DNA of 40,923 nt from contig LIIK01000014.1 of NCBI GenBank assembly GCA_001421095.1, positions 989 to 41,911 of the forward strand. Reading direction: 5' to 3'. The position numbers and the translations under genes were made by a program. The notes beneath the pieces were generated by a model, which had not been told where the DNA came from, did no database searches, and saw only the letters and a program-made list of their open reading frames with translations. The DNA is from Candidatus [Bacteroides] periocalifornicus (GTDB lineage Bacteria > Bacteroidota > Bacteroidia > Bacteroidales > CAJPTX01). The number at the start of each line of letters is the position of its first letter. The first letter of the stretch is position 1. Positions 1 to 7,757 of this stretch are shown in pieces.

Positions 1-55
1 TCCCGGCCTTGACCCGCTGCACGATCTCGAGGCGGGTCTCAAATGGATGCTGCAT
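1..55 (-). CDS. Transposase OrfA N-terminus (partial)
   Basis: On the minus strand an ATG at 55 is preceded by a strong ribosome-binding site (AGGGGGGAACAACC then ATG). It opens a frame reading MQHPFETRLEIVQRVKAG up to the window edge. This matches the usual opening of IS3-family OrfA helix-turn-helix proteins, in which a short hydrophobic/basic start leads into the first helix of an HTH_23/HTH_28-type DNA-binding domain. Only 18 residues are visible, so the assignment leans on the adjoining IS-like terminal sequence. The catalytic DDE part (OrfB) would lie outside the window. Confidence 0.55.
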   Translation of the reverse strand, partial: MQHPFETRLEIVQRVKAG

Positions 56-104
56 GGTTGTTCCCCCCTAAAAGTTTTTTGTCTAACTTTTGGGGCGCGT
101 ATCA
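1..104 (-). mobile_element. End of an IS3-family (IS150-like) insertion sequence
   Basis: The left edge holds the start of a leftward transposase gene. Upstream of it lies a terminal region which, read on the minus strand, contains CCCCAAAAGTTAGACA followed by a short A-run. CCCC-AAAAGTTAGACA-type ends are typical of IS150-group IS3 elements, and the first TG on the minus strand would put the element boundary near position 104. The rest of the element lies outside the window, so neither the other end nor a target-site duplication can be checked. The exact boundary is inferred. Confidence 0.55.
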
Positions 105-1671
105 CTCCAGGGTTACTACGCTGTAAATAGATGGGATGCAGGCCAACAAGCAGGCTGTGGAGGGCTACCTCTACTCACCTGTCTATAGGCTCAGCAGCCC
201 GAGCCCAGAGATTGAGGTCGGATGCCAGTACATGCTCGCCTCAAAGGACGATGACGATGCCTCCCTTACCCTGGAGTATCGGCTGGATGATGACCCTTGG
301 ACTGAAACGGGAGTGGACTACTCGAACAGCACGCCCGATTGGCAGAGCGCCAACATCCAAGAGGCAGATCTGGCGGGTAAGCAGTTCTTGCAGGTTCGTT
401 GGCGCTATACGGCCTCCAAGAGCACGTTCTACGCGCTGCTCGATAATATCGCCGTGGTAGAGAAACAACCGGGGACTACACGCACAGTATCCTATGTGGC
501 GGTGCCTGCAGAGGGCGGCACCTTTGAGGTGGACGGCGTATCTACAGCCAACCAGAGCGTAGAGCTTGGCAATGAGCCTAAAACCGTGGTGGCCAAGCCC
601 AACTCCAGATTTGAATTCGTGCGTTGGGACGATGGCTCTACCAATCCAGCGTTCACCTCTTCGGCCTACATCTATGAGGATGCCACAGTGAAAGGCTACT
701 TCCGTAGGGCTGGCGAGGTCACGCTCTCCTACGTTGCGCTACCTGCTGAGGGTGGGCATTTCTCCATCGGCGGGCAAACGAACAGCCAGCAGACTATAGC
801 CAAGAACTCCAACGCCCAGCCAGCACGTGCAGTGCCTGCGGAGAACTACCGGTTCGTTCGGTGGCTCGATAACGGGAGTACTACCCCGGAACGTACAATG
901 ACGGCAGTGCAGAGCGACACTGTGCTTACGGCAGAATTCGCACGCCTGTACCGCCATGAGGTGATAGTGAGAGTAACCGATGGCACCAATCCTCTGCCAG
1001 GGGCTACGGTAACGGTGGATAGCACCACGGTACAGACCGACAGCGAGGGTATGGCTAGATTCCAGTCCCTTACGGAGGGCAAGCACCCCTATACCGTGCT
1101 ACTCTCAGGATTTGCCGCGGCCTCTGGAGAGCTTGAGGTAACCGCCACTACCCAGCAAGTGGAGGTGATACTCAGCCGGCTCTCCGCGGTAACCCTGCTT
1201 GTGTCCTGTCAAGGAGAGGCAATACCTGATGCTATTATAACGCTTGGCAACCAGCAATATAGCACTGATGCCGAGGGGAAAATCACCCTCTACCTTGCCA
1301 ACGGCACCTACCATTTCACGGTGGCTAAGCAGGGGTATGCTGATGCTACGGGCGATATAGAGGTGAAGGGGCAGCCGGTGAGCAAGCAGGTAGAGCTGGT
1401 GAAAAATTCGCCCAACGCGGTAGTATCCAACGCGCTGAATGCGGTAGTACCCTGCCCCAATCCATTCAGCACTGTGCTAACGCTAACCAATGCCCGTGGG
1501 GTGCGCGCAATAAGGGTGCTAAATGCGCCCGGGCAAACCGTGCTAACCCGCACCCACAGCGGTGGAACCACGGTTACGATTCCCACAGCAGAGTTTCCGT
1601 CGGGGTGCTACTACCTCCACCTGGAGGATGCCCAGGGGAATTCTCGGACGTTAGTGGTAGTGAAACAGTAG
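105..1671 (+). pseudogene. 3' remnant of a type IX-secreted multidomain surface protein
   Basis: An open frame from 136 (511 residues) has no signal peptide and begins inside a domain, so it is the C-terminal part of a larger exported protein cut by the IS end next to it. Visible in order from residue 1: the end of a MAM/cleaved-adhesin-like domain (about 1-109, ending LLDNIAVV); two related repeats of Listeria-Bacteroides/InlB-B type (about 118-190 and 196-270, each opening SYVA(V/L)PAEGG and containing FVRW); two carboxypeptidase-regulatory-like beta-sandwich domains (about 275-350 and 352-425); and a type IX sorting domain (about 437-511; PNPF start, GCYYLHLE, ending LVVVKQ). An in-frame TAA at 124 closes this frame upstream. 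The alternative frame there reads GYYAVNRWDA, which would join well after a one-base shift near 138-141. Whether the remnant is still expressed is unknown; it cannot be exported without a new signal peptide. The original function is not recognisable; an adhesin or protease tail is possible. Confidence 0.7.
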
Positions 1672-1691
1672 CAATAGCTAGCTACAGAGAG

Positions 1692-1724
1692 CGGGGGTGG
1701 CCACAAGCTGCCCCCGTTCATTTT
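1692..1724 (+). terminator. Rho-independent terminator
   Basis: A 10-bp stem (two G-U pairs) with a CACAA loop, CGGGGGTGGC pairing with GCTGCCCCCG, is followed by TTCATTTTA. It lies 20 bases after the stop of the type IX remnant. Confidence 0.6.
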
Positions 1725-1856
1725 ATACACAGCGGGCGGCTTGCAGAAATATTCCGCTGCATCCGCAAGGGCATTGAGCTGTGCTACCATCTTACTTCCA
1801 TCGCTGCATGTTCGGGGTTGGAGTGGCGATGGTAAGGGCAAAACCCGAAAGTGGGA

Positions 1857-1888
1857 TTTGCAATTTCTATTCGGGTTCATTAACTTTG
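1857..1888 (+). promoter_or_regulatory. Bacteroidota-type promoter for the CDF exporter
   Basis: TTTG at 1857-1860, a 20-bp spacer and TAACTTTG at 1881-1888 fit the TTTG/TAnnTTTG consensus of the Bacteroidota primary sigma factor. The CDF start codon lies 45 bases downstream. Confidence 0.65.
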
Positions 1889-1933
1889 CCGCACAGACTA
1901 GAGCAATTATCAATTAGAGAAAGGAGGCGGGCT

Positions 1934-3112
1934 ATGGCTTTCCATTCGCACGCAGAACACGAAGAGCACCACCATCACGGGCATGAATCGGAAGAAGAGG
2001 GGCATCCGTCAGCCCATTCGCTCGATGGCGGTGAAGGGCTAGATTCCCACGGGCATCACCACCACGGGCATTCGCCCCATGATCACGAGCATGACCACGA
2101 GTGCCATGAGCACGGTGAGGGGGCAGCAGTCCATGAGCACCACCACGCTGCTGGGGAGTGCTGCCATGCGCATGTGGGGCATCACCATGGGCATCACCAC
2201 GGCTATGCCGATGTTACAGGTGCTAAGCTCCTGTGGACCTCCCTGCTCAATATCACGTTCACCGTTATAGAGGTCGTGGGGGGGATTATCTCCAACAGCC
2301 TCTCGCTGCTCTCAGATGCGCTGCATAACCTGGCCGATTCCTCGGCTATCTTCCTGGCCTACGTAGCCCACCTGGTGAGTAAGCGTAAGCCCGATGTGCG
2401 CAAGACCTTCGGTTACAAGCGGTTTGAGATCATAGCGGCCTTCATCAATGCGGTAATCCTCATAGGTATCTGCCTCTACCTCTTTGTGGAGGCCTACCGA
2501 AGGTTCATGAATCCAGAGCCGATTAAGGGGCTGGTGATGCTGATAGTGGCCATTGCTGGGCTGTTGGCCAACCTCATTTCGGTTATCATACTCCACAGCC
2601 GCAAGGGGAGCAATCTGAATGTGCGGGCTGCCTACCTCCACCTCATGGGCGACACCCTCTCTTCGGTGGCTGTCATCCTCGGGGGGCTCTGTATCTGGCT
2701 GTGGAATGTGGTGTGGGTCGACCCGCTCATTACGGTGCTGGTGGGCATCTACATCATTTGGCACACCTGGGGCGTGCTGCGCGAGAGCACCGATATCCTT
2801 ATGCAGGGTACGCCTCCAGGCCTGGATCTCAAGGGTGTAGCGGGTACTATAGAGGCTGTGCCTGGCGTGAAGGGGGTACACCATATGCACGCTTGGCGGT
2901 TGAACGATGCGCAGATCCACCTAGAGGCGCATGTGGATCTGGAAGACGACCTGCAACTTAGCCAGGCTGAGCGGCTAAGAGCGCATATCGCCGACCTGCT
3001 AAGGGAGGGTTACGGAATAGCCCACATCACCCTGCAGATGGAGCATCACCCGGGGGCATGCGAGCTCTCTGGTGGGTGCGACTGCCTGCCCGATAAGGGC
3101 GTATGCTGCTAA
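1934..3112 (+). CDS. CDF-family (CzcD/ZitB-like) metal cation exporter, histidine-rich
   Basis: This 392-residue cation diffusion facilitator should export Zn2+ or a similar divalent metal across the inner membrane by proton antiport. The start is the ATG with AGGAGG seven bases upstream. Residues 1 to about 92 are extremely histidine-rich (about 34 His by my count, plus a Cys-Cys), a likely cytoplasmic metal-binding segment. Six hydrophobic segments follow. The two HxxxD metal sites of the family are present as SDALHNLAD (helix 2) and HLMGDTLSS (helix 5). The C-terminal cytoplasmic domain (VPGVKGVHHMHAWRL onward) is complete. The tail ends in a cysteine cluster of pattern C-x5-C-x-C-x6-C-C, unusual for the family. 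It stands alone behind its own promoter. Substrate choice among Zn, Co, Cd and Mn cannot be read from the sequence. Confidence 0.9.
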   Translation: MAFHSHAEHEEHHHHGHESEEEGHPSAHSLDGGEGLDSHGHHHHGHSPHDHEHDHECHEHGEGAAVHEHHHAAGECCHAHVGHHHGHHHGYADVTGAKLLWTSLLNITFTVIEVVGGIISNSLSLLSDALHNLADSSAIFLAYVAHLVSKRKPDVRKTFGYKRFEIIAAFINAVILIGICLYLFVEAYRRFMNPEPIKGLVMLIVAIAGLLANLISVIILHSRKGSNLNVRAAYLHLMGDTLSSVAVILGGLCIWLWNVVWVDPLITVLVGIYIIWHTWGVLRESTDILMQGTPPGLDLKGVAGTIEAVPGVKGVHHMHAWRLNDAQIHLEAHVDLEDDLQLSQAERLRAHIADLLREGYGIAHITLQMEHHPGACELSGGCDCLPDKGVCC

Positions 3113-3175
3113 AGAATTTTCCGCCTCCTTTAGGTCGCTTTTGCCCAGGTCTCGTACCAGCCTAATATTCAGCCC

Positions 3176-4162
3176 ATGCAGCTCTCCACCCCGGTAGCGT
3201 TGCCTGTTTTGCCCAGAGTCTCGCAGGCTGATACCATAGTTACCTTGGGTTCATGCTTCGGGGTGGCTATGGGGTGTAGGCTGCAGAGGGCGGGGTTTGA
3301 TGTGGTGGGAGGGCAATTCGGAACGCTCTTCAACCCTGAGAGCATCAGGCTCACCATAGCGCAGGCCTTGGATGGGAGCGTGCCACCCCCTCAGGAATTC
3401 TGCGAACAAGATGGGCTGTACGTACACACGGATTACCACAGTACACTTGCACGGAGCTGCGTAGAGGAGGCGCGAGGGGCTATTGAATCGGCGAACGCTG
3501 GGCTCCGGGAGGCACTGCAGCATGCCGAGTGGCTGGTGGTCACATTCGGCACTGCCTGGGTGTATCGCCTCTCCACCAGAGGGGTAGTGGCCAACTGCCA
3601 CAGGCTGCCACCCTCCAGTTTCACCCGAGAGCTGCTCTCGCCCGAGGAGATAGTAGAAGGGTGGTGCGCGCTTGTAGGGCGGCTGCGAGAACTGAATCCC
3701 AAGCTGCGCATAATGCTCACGGTAAGCCCGGTACGCCACCTGCGCGATGGGCTACGGGAGAATTCGGTGAGCAAGGGCACACTGCACCTCGCGGTACATC
3801 GGCTCACTACCACCCTCCCAGAGCTCTACTACTTCCCTGCTTACGAGATACTCATCGATGAGCTGCGCGACTATAGGTTTTACGCTGAGGATATGGCGCA
3901 TCCCTCTCCCCAGGCAGAGCAGATGGTGTGGGAACGGCTGCAAGAGGCGTGGCTAACCCCTTCCGCTCGGGAGAATGCTAAGCGGATTGGCGATTTTCTC
4001 TCTCTGCTACACCATCGTCCGCGGGTGCCAGGTAGCCCAGCAGATCGCACGGCTATTGCCCAGCTTACGGTGCAGCTGGAGGCTCTAAAGCGGGAGTTCC
4101 CTAGGGGGCGTTGGGAGGATGAGGAACGGATGCTAAAGGAAAGGAGGAATGCTCACCATTAG
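3176..4162 (+). CDS. GSCFA-domain protein
   Basis: A 328-residue protein of the GSCFA family (PF08885), common in Bacteroidota and related to SGNH/GDSL hydrolases. The name-giving motif appears near the N-terminus as LGSCFG, where most members have GSCFA. It is followed by FGTLFNPESI, TFGTAWVY, SPVRHLRDG and YFPAYEIL...DMAHPSP, all typical family blocks. The conserved GS and the late D-x-x-H are compatible with an SGNH-like active site, but the substrate is unknown. There is no signal peptide, so it should be cytoplasmic. The gene sits 63 bases after the CDF gene with no recognisable promoter between, so the two could be cotranscribed. I know of no established role for this family and assign none. 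Confidence 0.85.
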   Translation: MQLSTPVALPVLPRVSQADTIVTLGSCFGVAMGCRLQRAGFDVVGGQFGTLFNPESIRLTIAQALDGSVPPPQEFCEQDGLYVHTDYHSTLARSCVEEARGAIESANAGLREALQHAEWLVVTFGTAWVYRLSTRGVVANCHRLPPSSFTRELLSPEEIVEGWCALVGRLRELNPKLRIMLTVSPVRHLRDGLRENSVSKGTLHLAVHRLTTTLPELYYFPAYEILIDELRDYRFYAEDMAHPSPQAEQMVWERLQEAWLTPSARENAKRIGDFLSLLHHRPRVPGSPADRTAIAQLTVQLEALKREFPRGRWEDEERMLKERRNAHH

Positions 4163-4352
4163 GATTCTAGCGCATGCAAAAGGGTATTTTGGGGAGAATG
4201 CGAATGGCAAGTTGAGCATGACTTTCAATCACATACATTCATCGAAGGTTGTAGCAACGCAGAGCGTCACGATGTCTTGTGGTGGCGCTTCTAGGTGCAT
4301 ACCATTTCTACCTGCCCAAACGTTTAGAATTGTAGTACCAACAATCCAGACA

Positions 4353-5015
4353 ATGAAACGCCAGATTTTCAAATCAATCCTCACCCTCGCATGTGGGGTA
4401 ATGCTAACACAAGTAGCCATGAGTCAAGCTTTTATACCGAAGGATGCCGAGATTGCGCTACCAGCCCGTAGTGCCAAGCTCGAGGCGAACGTAATGGAAG
4501 TGTATGCCAAGCGGGCTTCTGCAGCAGGGGCAGACTTCAAGGGGCAGGCGCTGACCCAGCAGCAGGTGGCCGACCTCCTGTGGTGCGCCTACGGGGTGAA
4601 CCGGAAAGATGTGGGCAAGCTCACCGCCCCCTCCACCATGAATAGCCAAGAGGCCACCCTATACGCCATATTCCCCTCGGGAGCCTACCGCTATGATAAT
4701 GCGAACCACAAGCTAATACGGGTGGCCACCGCCGACCTTCGTAAGGAGGTCGCCTCCATGCAGAAGGACATGGCCGATGCCCCGCTTATGCTCGTCGTTG
4801 TATGCCATCCCAACAAGATCCCTGTGCCACCTGCAAAGCAGAGGGAGTGCTGCCTTATCGATGCCGGCATCGTCTCGCAGAACATCTCGCTCTATTGCGC
4901 TGCTGCGGGGCTGAAGAACCGTCCGCGGATCACCATGGATCAGGATGCGCTGCGCAAAGCACTCGGGCTAGCGGCTGACGACATGCTGGTAATCAACCAC
5001 CCAATAGCCCTGTAG
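4353..5015 (+). CDS. Exported SagB-type nitroreductase family protein
   Basis: A 220-residue protein. I chose the ATG at 4353 because it starts a clear signal peptide (MKRQIFKSILTLACGVMLT, cleavage near VAMSQA); longer in-frame extensions upstream lack such a start. The mature part matches the SagB/ThcOx-like nitroreductase fold: QQVADLLWCAYGVNRKD near residue 70, then TAPSTMNSQEATLYA (FMN-contact region) and an acidic DAGIVSQNISLYCAAAGLKN block. Such flavoproteins reduce nitro, quinone or other substrates with NAD(P)H, and SagB relatives oxidise azoles in peptides. An exported version is found in Bacteroidota, but its substrate is not known. About 190 bases upstream are non-coding, with no convincing promoter. 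A terminator follows at 5058. Confidence 0.8.
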   Translation: MKRQIFKSILTLACGVMLTQVAMSQAFIPKDAEIALPARSAKLEANVMEVYAKRASAAGADFKGQALTQQQVADLLWCAYGVNRKDVGKLTAPSTMNSQEATLYAIFPSGAYRYDNANHKLIRVATADLRKEVASMQKDMADAPLMLVVVCHPNKIPVPPAKQRECCLIDAGIVSQNISLYCAAAGLKNRPRITMDQDALRKALGLAADDMLVINHPIAL

Positions 5016-5057
5016 GCTCTCAAATTCTCTGCAGCGTAGGGCTGCGAGGTCGATGTT

Positions 5058-5098
5058 GGCAGTCTGCCCAAGTACCCCTTGGGTGGACTGCCTTTTTG
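5058..5098 (+). terminator. Rho-independent terminator
   Basis: GGCAGTCTGCCCAAG pairs with CTTGGGTGGACTGCC (two central mismatches) around a short loop, then CTTTTTGC. It follows the nitroreductase gene. Confidence 0.75.
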
Positions 5099-5186
5099 CA
5101 TCATGCTATAACCCTTACAATCAATTCACTAGCTAATACCATCTATGCCATACGGGTAAGCTCGGCGGCGAAATTCTGCGGTAGAT

Positions 5187-5217
5187 TTTGCCAGTTCGGG
5201 AAAAGTTCCTACCTTTG
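5187..5217 (+). promoter_or_regulatory. Promoter of the initiator tRNA gene
   Basis: TTTG at 5187-5190, a 19-bp spacer, then TACCTTTG at 5210-5217 followed by CGG. The tRNA 5' end is 33 bases downstream. Confidence 0.7.
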
Positions 5218-5249
5218 CGGTCGGAATAGGGTCACCATTCCAGCTAGCG

Positions 5250-5322
5250 TGCGGGGTGGAGCAGTTGGTAGCTCATTGGGCTCATAACCCAAAGGTCGTA
5301 GGTTCGAGTCCTGCCCCCGCTA
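5250..5322 (+). tRNA. tRNA-fMet (anticodon CAT), initiator
   Basis: The full cloverleaf can be drawn: acceptor arm TGCGGGG with CCCCGCT, D-stem GAGC/GCTC, anticodon stem TTGGG/CCCAA around CTCATAA, and T-stem GTAGG/CCTGC. Three consecutive G-C pairs in the anticodon stem and an unpaired 1-72 position (here T-T) are the marks of the initiator species. The discriminator is A and CCA is not encoded. It has its own promoter and terminator. Confidence 0.93.
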
Positions 5323-5338
5323 CAGAGCATTTTTGCAA

Positions 5339-5376
5339 GAAGGCGTAACGAAATTAAGCTTCGTTGCGCCTTTTTT
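5339..5376 (+). terminator. Terminator of tRNA-fMet
   Basis: AAGGCGTAACGAA pairs with TTCGTTGCGCCTT (13 bp, one wobble) and runs straight into six T residues. Confidence 0.85.
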
Positions 5377-5379
5377 ATA

Positions 5380-5387
5380 TACCTTTG
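5380..5387 (+). promoter_or_regulatory. Probable -7 element for the beta-barrel genes
   Basis: TACCTTTG followed by CGG, directly after the tRNA terminator. No TTTG is found at the expected 19-20 bp upstream, so the -33 side is weak. It would leave a leader of about 135 bases before the first beta-barrel gene. Confidence 0.4.
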
Positions 5388-5529
5388 CGGTACGCTTTGG
5401 ATATCGCACGATTGAAACATTTATACCTGGTGGGGCGTTATATCTACAGCGCGGATTATGGCGTGGGCTGTGTGATGCCCATGCAGAACTCTGGTTAGTT
5501 CCGTTTTTCTTGAAAAAAGAAGCTGAATT

Positions 5530-6159
5530 ATGAGACGTCTGTTGCTTGTTGCAGTCCTTCTGGCAGGCTCGCTGTGCGCTATGGCGCAGTTCCACCTCGG
5601 GATACGCTCTGGCTTTAGCGCCCCGTACTACACGCATTACAGCGAGGGGAAGGATCTTAATGGAGTCAAGGTGGAATCTCGCTACTCCTCCAGCGCCATA
5701 GTGGGCATCCACGGGGGGGCCTTTGGGCTATACGAGGTGCCGATTGTCGATGAATTTAGCCTTGAGGGCGAGGGGGGCGTACAGTTCTCACGGCTAGGGG
5801 GCAGCGTGGCTGGGGTCACCACGAGCCTGTACTACATGCAGTTCCCCATGCGGGCTAATGCCGTCTACAAGCTCGGGGAGCTTGGCTCGGCGGGGCCAGC
5901 ATCCATCTTGGCTAGCATTGGCCCGCAGATCGGCATAGGGCTCGGGGGCTCTATGAATCAGTATACAGTAGAGTGGGGCGAAGGGGGAATGAATCGTCTC
6001 AATGTAGACCTCAGCTTCCACCTCGGCATGAGATTCTCACGCATTCCACTCCAGGGAACGGTATTCTACGAGCTAGGACTCACCAGCTATGGTGGCTCTA
6101 AGCACGAATCGAACACGCTCAACAATGTGGGGCTCTCTGTCGCCTACCTCTTCTTCTAG
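5530..6159 (+). CDS. Outer-membrane beta-barrel protein (PorT/OmpX-like)
   Basis: A 209-residue protein with a signal peptide (MRRLLLVAVLLAGSLCAMAQ, cleavage after AMA). Alternating polar/hydrophobic beta-strands follow, beginning FHLGIRSGFSAPYY and including EGEGGVQFSRLGG, SLYYMQFPMRANAVYKL and FHLGMRFSR. It ends in VGLSVAYLFF, whose terminal aromatic residue suits BamA recognition. This is the pattern of the porin-family/outer-membrane beta-barrel domain (PF13568 type, as in PorT and many Bacteroidota proteins), with about eight strands. No specific function can be given. The next gene encodes a shorter relative with the same design and probably shares the transcript. Confidence 0.8.
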   Translation: MRRLLLVAVLLAGSLCAMAQFHLGIRSGFSAPYYTHYSEGKDLNGVKVESRYSSSAIVGIHGGAFGLYEVPIVDEFSLEGEGGVQFSRLGGSVAGVTTSLYYMQFPMRANAVYKLGELGSAGPASILASIGPQIGIGLGGSMNQYTVEWGEGGMNRLNVDLSFHLGMRFSRIPLQGTVFYELGLTSYGGSKHESNTLNNVGLSVAYLFF

Positions 6160-6226
6160 GTGGGGAGGGCAATGATAATCAACGGCGCGCTGTGCCGTAC
6201 CTCAAATCAACAAATCCTGTGTAACA

Positions 6227-6823
6227 ATGCGCAAACTCCTGTTTCTCATAGCATGTTTGGTTGCCAGCGTATACGCTTCGGCACAAGTCGCTTACGGCCC
6301 TGTGGCGGGGGGCTCTTTCGCCACCCAGAGCAGGTCCTTTGGCAAGAATGACAAGGTTATCTCGAGCATGGCGGTGGGCTACCATATTGGCGGCGAGTTC
6401 CTCGCGCATCTCCCGGTAGTCGGTCTGGAGATCGAGACCGACCTGCTCCTGCATCGCAAGGGGAGCCATTACACCGAGAATGGAGGCCCTGAAATTACCA
6501 CTACCTACTACTACCTCGACTTGCCAATCAGGTTGAACTACGCGCTCGGCCTTTCACGCACGAACCTATTCATCGGTATTGGGCCCACATTCTCGTATGC
6601 CCTATCAGGTTCGCGTGAGAGAGAAAAGAACAAGGTGGAGGATGTTCTCAACGATTTTAACCAGCGCCACTGGGATATTGCAATAGGAGCGCAGCTGGGC
6701 GTGCGTGTCGTGGGCGTGCAGTTCAAGGTGTTCTATGATCTTGGGCTCGTGGACATATCGCGTAACCCGCACCACAAAGTCGGAAACCGCGTACTGGGGC
6801 TGCAGCTAGGGTATCTGTTCTAG
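6227..6823 (+). CDS. Outer-membrane beta-barrel protein, paralogue of the preceding gene
   Basis: A 198-residue protein with a signal peptide (MRKLLFLIACLVASVYASAQ) and the same beta-barrel plan as its upstream neighbour: VAYGPVAGGSFATQS, VVGLEIETDLLLHRKGSHY, YYYLDLPIRLNYAL, FIGIGPTFSYALSG, IAIGAQLGVRVVGVQFKVFYDLGL and a final GLQLGYLF. The matching YYxxxPxRxNxxxxLG blocks indicate tandem duplication followed by strong divergence. The 67-base gap has no terminator, so cotranscription is likely, and a strong terminator follows. Membership of the outer-membrane beta-barrel family is clear. The ligand or role is not. Confidence 0.8.
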   Translation: MRKLLFLIACLVASVYASAQVAYGPVAGGSFATQSRSFGKNDKVISSMAVGYHIGGEFLAHLPVVGLEIETDLLLHRKGSHYTENGGPEITTTYYYLDLPIRLNYALGLSRTNLFIGIGPTFSYALSGSREREKNKVEDVLNDFNQRHWDIAIGAQLGVRVVGVQFKVFYDLGLVDISRNPHHKVGNRVLGLQLGYLF

Positions 6824-6844
6824 CCCTTAAAGGCGTACAAATGC

Positions 6845-6884
6845 AAGGGGAGAGGCCTGGTGTAATGCGCCTCTCCCCTTTTTT
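6845..6884 (+). terminator. Strong rho-independent terminator
   Basis: A perfect 12-bp stem, AAGGGGAGAGGC with GCCTCTCCCCTT, then a T-run. It ends the beta-barrel pair. Confidence 0.88.
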
Positions 6885-7020
6885 CGCATTTACGGAAGGC
6901 CGCCCTGCATTGTTCCCCGAACTCTGCAATACACAGTATTAAACGGCACGGCGTGCCACCTCGTTTTTCTACATTTTCTCAGCGATCCCTTACTTGTTCC
7001 AACACGTAGATCTTGCCTCC

Positions 7021-7515
7021 ATGCTGCGCACCATTCACCTTGGGTTGGGGTCTAATATTGAGCCTCGCGCCAGCTACCTTGCAGAGGCTAGGCTGAGTAT
7101 TGAGGATGCGGTAGGGGAGGTAGTCGCCCAGTCGTCAGTTTACGAGAGCGAGCCGTGGGGTTTCCAGTCAGACACATGGTTTCTGAACCAGGTGCTAGTA
7201 TGCCAAACCACGCAATCACTCCTCCAAGTACTCCGTACCACGCAGTCCATAGAGCGCCAGCTAGGGCGAACTGCCAAAACGAGCGGAATCTACCGCGCGA
7301 GAACCCTAGATATCGACATTCTCCTAGCAGGTGAAGAGCGGATTGGCACACCCGAACTGCAGATTCCGCATCCCCACATTGCCGACCGTCGGTTCGTGCT
7401 AGCCCCTTTGGCAGAGCTAGATCCCAATGGGCATGCCCCTGGGGTAACCGCCAGCTGGCGCGAACTCCTAGCGCGGTGCACCGATACAGGCAAGGTGCGG
7501 CTATACGCACGCTAG
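7021..7515 (+). CDS. folK: 2-amino-4-hydroxy-6-hydroxymethyldihydropteridine pyrophosphokinase
   Basis: HPPK transfers pyrophosphate from ATP to 6-hydroxymethyl-7,8-dihydropterin in folate synthesis, in the cytoplasm. The 164-residue product has the hallmark blocks in order: LGLGSNIEPR at the start, VYESEPWGF, FLNQVLVCQT, then RTLDIDILL with the two magnesium-binding aspartates, and IPHPHIADRRFVLAPLAELDP. I chose the ATG at 7021 because family members begin a few residues before GLGSN; an in-frame TTG 27 bases upstream is less likely. Length is normal for the family. No folB/folP partner is adjacent, and the gene appears to stand alone. Confidence 0.93.
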   Translation: MLRTIHLGLGSNIEPRASYLAEARLSIEDAVGEVVAQSSVYESEPWGFQSDTWFLNQVLVCQTTQSLLQVLRTTQSIERQLGRTAKTSGIYRARTLDIDILLAGEERIGTPELQIPHPHIADRRFVLAPLAELDPNGHAPGVTASWRELLARCTDTGKVRLYAR

Positions 7516-7671
7516 AGAAAACCAAAGGGAAGTCTCCTATTCGCACGGAAAGCCCCATTTCCCTCTGGTTACGGCGTGGCGTACCGCACCAGCGCAGGGT
7601 TCTATTAGCGTTCATGCCGCAGTTTTGGAGCGTGAAAGTCTGCATCGTGCAAAAGAAAAATGGCGTGCAGG

Positions 7672-7702
7672 TTTGCCAGTTCAGAGAAAAGCTCTAACTT
7701 CG
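7672..7702 (+). promoter_or_regulatory. Promoter of rplS
   Basis: TTTG at 7672-7675, a 19-bp spacer and TAACTTCG at 7695-7702, then CGCC. The -7 element has C in place of the third T of the consensus. Confidence 0.55.
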
Positions 7703-7757
7703 CGCCTCGGTAGGCTATGCTGCATACGGCAGCCGCTGGCCAGGTTGGTAATGCTAA

